Below are positions 60,465-64,000 of a DNA stretch of 64,000 nucleotides, in pieces. Numbering within the stretch: the stretch's first letter is position 1; each line of letters opens with the position of its first letter. A model generated the notes under the pieces. The model was not told where the DNA came from and did not search any database. It saw only the letters and a list, made by a program, of their open reading frames with translations. The DNA lies in the NCBI GenBank assembly GCA_964559125.1, contig CAZLGW010000001.1, positions 124,001 to 188,000 of the forward strand, in the 5' to 3' direction. The stretch comes from Ravibacter sp964559125. GTDB lineage: Bacteria; Bacteroidota; Bacteroidia; Cytophagales; Spirosomataceae. Both the position numbers and the translations under genes were made by a program.

Positions 60465-62180
60465 ATGACTAACGAAGATATAGTAGAATTGCTGGATCTG
60501 AGTTCCAAGCTGATGGAGCTTCATGACGGAGATCCCAATAAAATAAAATCTTACTCAACGGCAGCTTACTACCTTGACAAGTATAACGAGAGGCCGTTTG
60601 CTGAAATGACGGAGGCCGAGCTCATCAAATTGCAGGGGGTAGGCAAGAGTATAGCTTCCAGGATAAGGGAGATCGTCGATACCGGAACTTTCCCGGAGCT
60701 GAGCGAGCTGTTGGCAAAAACACCGGAAGGTGTCCTCGAAATGTTTAAGATCAAAGGGATAGGGGTTAAGAAGATCCATACGATCTGGCGGGAACTGGGT
60801 ATCGAGTCGGTCTACGAGTTGGAACAGGCTTGCGAGAACGGGTCGGTGGCTAAACTGAAGGGATTCGGAGGGAGCACTCAGCAGAAGATCCTGGAATCGA
60901 TCGCCTTCCTTAAAAACCAGAAAGGGAAGCTCAGGATGGACAAGGCGGATTACCTGGCCGGAAAGCTGAAAGAGGTACTTCAGGAATATTTTGAAAATGT
61001 TGAAATTTCGGGAGCGGTGAGGCTAGGTTCGGAAGTGGTGGACAAGCTAGAGTTTCTCGTAGGAGATGAATCGCCTGCAGACGCCCGGAAAAAGCTGAAC
61101 CTCATCTCCGGACTCGAGGAAAACCCGAAGATATCAAGTCCTTTTATATGGAGGGGAATGCTCCGGGAATCGGGCGTAGCGGTGGAAATAAGGACGGTTA
61201 GCCCGGAAAGGATTAAGACAGAGCTGTTCCTGGATTCAGCCGGCCCCAATCACCTGGCGAAAAGAACGACCGGCGGAGCTACCTTATTCCGGCTTGCCAG
61301 TCGCGGCAGCTTCGCTGATGAAGCCGATATTTACACGGAGGCGGGCCTTCCCTACGTCATCCCCGAAATGCGGGAAGGACTGGCAGAGTGGGACTGGGCG
61401 GAGGCTAACCCGGTTGACGATCTCGTTACATGGGATAGCCTGAAAGGAATACTGCACAATCACAGCACCTATTCCGACGGACGGAATACCCTGGAGCAGA
61501 TGGCGGATTATTGCAGGGAGCTGGGCTTTGAGTACCTGGGAATAGCAGATCACTCCCAGAGCGCGGGGTATGCCAACGGGCTGACAGCCGAACGCGTCAT
61601 GCTGCAATGGCAGGAGATCGACAGGCTGAATGCACGTTATGCGGCCGAAGGAAAGGAAAAGCCTTTCAGAATATTTAAAGGGATAGAATCGGACATCCTG
61701 GGCGACGGCTCGCTGGACTATCCTGATGAAGTACTTGTAGGGTTCGATTTTGTAGTGGCATCGATACACAGCAACCTCACCATGTCGCAGGAAAAGGCGA
61801 TGGACAGGTTGCTGAAGGCGATAGCCAATCCGTATACCACCATACTGGGCCATCCGACAGGACGCCTGCTGCTTTCCCGGGCCGGTTACCCTGTCGACCA
61901 TAAGACCATTATAGATGCCTGTGCCGAGCATCACGTCGTCATAGAGATCAATGCCAGTCCCTGGAGGCTTGACCTCGACTGGCGATGGATACAGTATTGC
62001 GTGGAAAAGGGAGTTATGCTCAGCATCAATCCCGATGCGCACGAAACGGCAGGCTACCTCGATATGCACTATGGCGTGAAAACAGCCAGGAAGGGAGGGC
62101 TGACCAGGAAGAGTACCTTTAATGCGCTGACCGCTGAAGAGGTAGGACGGTGGTTTGCAGAAAAACGGGCGAGAGGATGA
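60465..62180 (+). CDS. PolX-like protein: helix-hairpin-helix, degenerate polymerase and PHP domain
   Basis: A 571-residue protein of the bacterial PolX layout. An N-terminal 8-kDa-like part and helix-hairpin-helix motifs are seen (LQGVGKSIASRIREI, IKGIGVKKIHTIW, LKGFGGSTQQK). The palm motif near residues 183-200 reads GAVRLGSEVVDKLEFLV where polymerases have GSxRRG...DxD, and the third acid is VEIR in place of VDxR, so the catalytic Asp residues are lost. The PHP domain (326-565) keeps LHNHSTYSDG, ADHSQ, GIESDIL, SIHSNL, GHPTGRLL and NPDAHE. It therefore looks like a nuclease or phosphoesterase with a dead polymerase. A gap in RNA/DNA repair is possible but unproven. Confidence 0.88.
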   Translation: MTNEDIVELLDLSSKLMELHDGDPNKIKSYSTAAYYLDKYNERPFAEMTEAELIKLQGVGKSIASRIREIVDTGTFPELSELLAKTPEGVLEMFKIKGIGVKKIHTIWRELGIESVYELEQACENGSVAKLKGFGGSTQQKILESIAFLKNQKGKLRMDKADYLAGKLKEVLQEYFENVEISGAVRLGSEVVDKLEFLVGDESPADARKKLNLISGLEENPKISSPFIWRGMLRESGVAVEIRTVSPERIKTELFLDSAGPNHLAKRTTGGATLFRLASRGSFADEADIYTEAGLPYVIPEMREGLAEWDWAEANPVDDLVTWDSLKGILHNHSTYSDGRNTLEQMADYCRELGFEYLGIADHSQSAGYANGLTAERVMLQWQEIDRLNARYAAEGKEKPFRIFKGIESDILGDGSLDYPDEVLVGFDFVVASIHSNLTMSQEKAMDRLLKAIANPYTTILGHPTGRLLLSRAGYPVDHKTIIDACAEHHVVIEINASPWRLDLDWRWIQYCVEKGVMLSINPDAHETAGYLDMHYGVKTARKGGLTRKSTFNALTAEEVGRWFAEKRARG

Positions 62181-62181
62181 G

Positions 62182-62215
62182 TTTGGGTTATAAACCTAAA
62201 TAACCATTACCTTTG
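62182..62215 (+). promoter_or_regulatory. Promoter of the RluA-family gene
   Basis: TTTG (62182-62185), a 22-base spacer and TACCTTTG (62208-62215) fit the Bacteroidota promoter well; transcription would start near 62222, about 59 bases before ATG 62281. Confidence 0.6.
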
Positions 62216-62280
62216 TAACGGTTTGGGAGAAGGGGACGGAGAGAACTCCTCCTATTTTGAATATTTAAGTTTGAGAATAA

Positions 62281-63015
62281 ATGCGCAGGGAAAAACCGTA
62301 TCAGGTAGTTTACGAAGATAATCATTTACTGATAGTCAATAAGAGTGCGGGGGTACTGGTACAGGGAGACAGCACGGGCGACAAAAGCCTGGTGGAGTTG
62401 CTTAAAGCCTATATAAAAGTAAAATATAACAAGCCGGGTGAGGTTTTCCTAAACCCGGTACACCGGCTCGACCGTCCGGTAAGCGGGCTGGTGGTGTTTG
62501 CCAGGACGAGCAAAGCCCTGGAAAGGATGACGGCCCTGTTTCGCAAAAGGGAAATCCAGAAGACCTACTGGGCCGTAGTAGGCAGAAAACCGGATGAGAA
62601 AGAGGGAAAGCTGGTACACTGGCTGGTGAAAGACGAACAAAGAAACCGGGTGACGGCCTACGATAGCCAGGTACCCGATAGTCAGAAAGCTGAGCTCAGC
62701 TATCGCTGGATTGGAGAAATAAATAAATTCCATCTCCTGGAAGTCTCACCGGTTACGGGGCGCCCCCACCAGATCAGGGTCCAACTGGCAAGTATGGGCT
62801 GCCCCATACGAGGCGATGTAAAGTATGGTTATAGTAAATTCAATCCGGGTAACAATATTAACCTACACGCCCGGCGGCTGTTTTTTGAGCATCCTGTTAA
62901 AAAAGAACCCTTGCTTTGCCGTGCGGGCCTGCCTGCCGATCCATTCTGGGAAGAATTCCTTATGCTGGATAAAGAGGAGATCAAGCTCGAGCATATGAAG
63001 TGGCTGCATGAGTAG
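62281..63015 (+). CDS. RluA-family pseudouridine synthase
   Basis: A 244-residue RNA modifying enzyme. YEDNHLLIVNKSAGVLVQGD, then HRLDRPVSGLVVFARTSKA with catalytic Asp64, then QKTYWAVVGRKP and VTGRPHQIRVQLASMGCPIRGD are the RluA motifs. An S4 domain is absent. The target (23S rRNA or tRNA) is not known. The gene is convergent with the dehydrogenase-like gene (28-base gap). Confidence 0.93.
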   Translation: MRREKPYQVVYEDNHLLIVNKSAGVLVQGDSTGDKSLVELLKAYIKVKYNKPGEVFLNPVHRLDRPVSGLVVFARTSKALERMTALFRKREIQKTYWAVVGRKPDEKEGKLVHWLVKDEQRNRVTAYDSQVPDSQKAELSYRWIGEINKFHLLEVSPVTGRPHQIRVQLASMGCPIRGDVKYGYSKFNPGNNINLHARRLFFEHPVKKEPLLCRAGLPADPFWEEFLMLDKEEIKLEHMKWLHE

Positions 63016-63043
63016 GGGAGGGTTTCCTTCCGGCTCAAAGGAC

Positions 63044-64000
63044 CTACTCCAGCGCCGCCCTGATAAGCTCCAGCTCCGCATGATGCTTGTGTCCCTGGGC
63101 AGTTAAGGTTGCCTTGAGATCCTGTAGCGCTTTTTTCGATGATTCATTTTTTATCGCGCCCAGCCTTCTGATAACAAAAGGTAATATATTGACCGGAGCA
63201 GCTTTCAGCGCCAGTTGAGCGGCTCTTTCCGGGTTTAAGGCAACAGCGGGCTCCAGAGCGTACCAAAGCATGAGCGGCTGGTTATGGTCTGTTGCATCTT
63301 CTTTTACCGGCAATAGGTTTTCGAGCATTTGCCAGCGGGATCCGGCCGGCAATCGCTGCAGAGCAGAAGCCAGGTATAACCTTACAACCGGGGCAGTCTC
63401 ATTTTTCGAAAGCCTATTCAGGGATTTCAGTAAGGCTTCCGAGCTGCTGAAAAGCTCCATAGCCAACTGTACCGACCAACTCCTTACATATGGATCTTCA
63501 TGAGTGAGTAGTTTGAGATAATCTCTTTCCTTCAGGCTCTCCGTGGCATGGAGCGTCCATAAAGCCCTCAGTTTCCGGGTGACGTCCGGGTTTGCCTTAA
63601 GGATCTTTTTCAGGGCCTTTACGTCTTTCCGGGTTACGCCTCTTTCCTGCAGGATCAGCTTCGACTGCCTTACATACCATTCATTCGGGTTCAACAGGTT
63701 GCTGATCAGTTGGCTGTTGCTGGCCGCATATAGATTTACCTTTCTCCACTGATCGTTCCGGTGCGTGATCCTGAAGATCCGGCCCAGTGTTTTATCGTGT
63801 ACATCGGGGTTAGGACTGTGGCATTGATTTTTGTCGTACCAGTCGATCGCATAAACCGATCCGCCTGCATCGTACCTCATGTTCAGCCATTGGGACCAGC
63901 TGTCGTTCATTTCGATAAAATCCGGCCTGTGACGCCCTACATACCCTGTTCCAGCCCTTTCGGGATAATCTACGTTAAGCCTTGCCCCGTTAATATTATT
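63044..64000 (-). CDS. PVC-type membrane-bound dehydrogenase / PQQ-propeller protein, 5' end off the window
   Basis: The C-terminal 318 codons of a larger protein; the frame is open to base 64000. The visible start reads GARLNVDYPERAGTGYVGRH, then RPDFIEMNDSWSQWLNMRYD, GGSVYAIDWYDKNQCHSPN and GRIFRITHRND, which are typical of the Bacteroidota/Planctomycetes propeller proteins with heme-binding or PVC-type dehydrogenase names. After it a helical HEAT-like region (from about 63700 down to 63044) ends in LIRAALE and a stop; no CxxCH heme motif is seen in the part present. The substrate is unknown; these proteins are thought to be periplasmic sugar or alcohol oxidases. Confidence 0.85.
   Translation of the reverse strand, partial: NNINGARLNVDYPERAGTGYVGRHRPDFIEMNDSWSQWLNMRYDAGGSVYAIDWYDKNQCHSPNPDVHDKTLGRIFRITHRNDQWRKVNLYAASNSQLISNLLNPNEWYVRQSKLILQERGVTRKDVKALKKILKANPDVTRKLRALWTLHATESLKERDYLKLLTHEDPYVRSWSVQLAMELFSSSEALLKSLNRLSKNETAPVVRLYLASALQRLPAGSRWQMLENLLPVKEDATDHNQPLMLWYALEPAVALNPERAAQLALKAAPVNILPFVIRRLGAIKNESSKKALQDLKATLTAQGHKHHAELELIRAALE

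Noticed and set aside
1..64000. tRNA, rRNA, CRISPR, transposase, integrase or phage genes
   Set aside because: No cloverleaf-like sequence, repeat-spacer pattern, DDE/serine/tyrosine recombinase motif or phage structural motif was recognised in the gaps or frames.

Overview
The window comes from a free-living, aerobic member of the Bacteroidota, most likely order Cytophagales (Spirosoma/Dyadobacter-like). I infer this from the fused MurF-alanine racemase, the DUF5686 and TonB-dependent outer-membrane proteins with carboxypeptidase-regulatory-like N-termini, the DUF4369-TlpA thioredoxin, the many SPI/SPII secreted proteins, weak Shine-Dalgarno sequences, and several promoters fitting the Bacteroidota consensus (-33 TTG, -7 TAnnTTTG). 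The genus is not certain. I see no tRNA, rRNA, CRISPR array, phage or transposase. Gene density is high and no gene-free stretch exceeds 300 bases; the longest (34244-34534) holds only weak hairpins.

Layout. 1-8.2 kb: the 5' part of nuoI (runs off the left edge) with an unusually long tail, a thioredoxin-like protein, methylglyoxal synthase, prolyl oligopeptidase, a DUF5686 outer-membrane protein and a Gfo/Idh/MocA oxidoreductase. 8.3-12.0 kb: a beta-phosphoglucomutase plus GH65 phosphorylase pair for alpha-glucodisaccharide phosphorolysis, preceded by a short terminator-bearing leader, then nadD. 12.0-16.6 kb: a leftward metal (probably copper) cluster: Cys-rich secreted protein, TonB-dependent receptor, an HMA-AraC fusion regulator translationally coupled to it, a periplasmic HMA protein and an NlpE-META lipoprotein. 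16.8-18.8 kb: a GT-C type membrane protein broken by a frameshift. 18.9-25.4 kb: a tight leftward run headed by murF-alr and an HSDL2-like dehydrogenase, followed by a hotdog thioesterase fused to an acyl-CoA-binding domain, a DUF4442 hotdog protein, a SnoaL-like protein, a GNAT and a nitrilase-superfamily enzyme; this looks like an undescribed acyl-CoA module.

25.5-39.6 kb: clpB, an M3 metallopeptidase lipoprotein, a Uma2-type protein, an EamA transporter, a GH32 fructan hydrolase, DUF805, an unknown 592-residue Cys-rich protein, a Tat-exported Gfo/Idh/MocA protein and a POTRA-containing outer-membrane barrel. 39.7-48.8 kb: gatB-tlpA-proC facing gatC, TauE/SafE, a TPR protein, etfBA, an omega-amidase-like enzyme, peptide deformylase and a DUF1080 protein. 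48.9-60.3 kb: tex and neighbours, then a complete heavy-metal RND efflux operon (tolC-cusB-cusA order of transcription) next to its two-component system. 60.5-64 kb: a PolX-like protein whose polymerase motif looks dead while its PHP nuclease motifs are intact, an RluA pseudouridine synthase, and the C-terminal part of a PVC-type membrane-bound dehydrogenase that runs off the right edge.

The metal uptake/sensing cluster (12-16.6 kb) and the RND/two-component efflux cluster (52.5-60.3 kb) plausibly form the two arms of one metal homeostasis system. All functional calls rest on reading motifs and gene order; no database search was possible.
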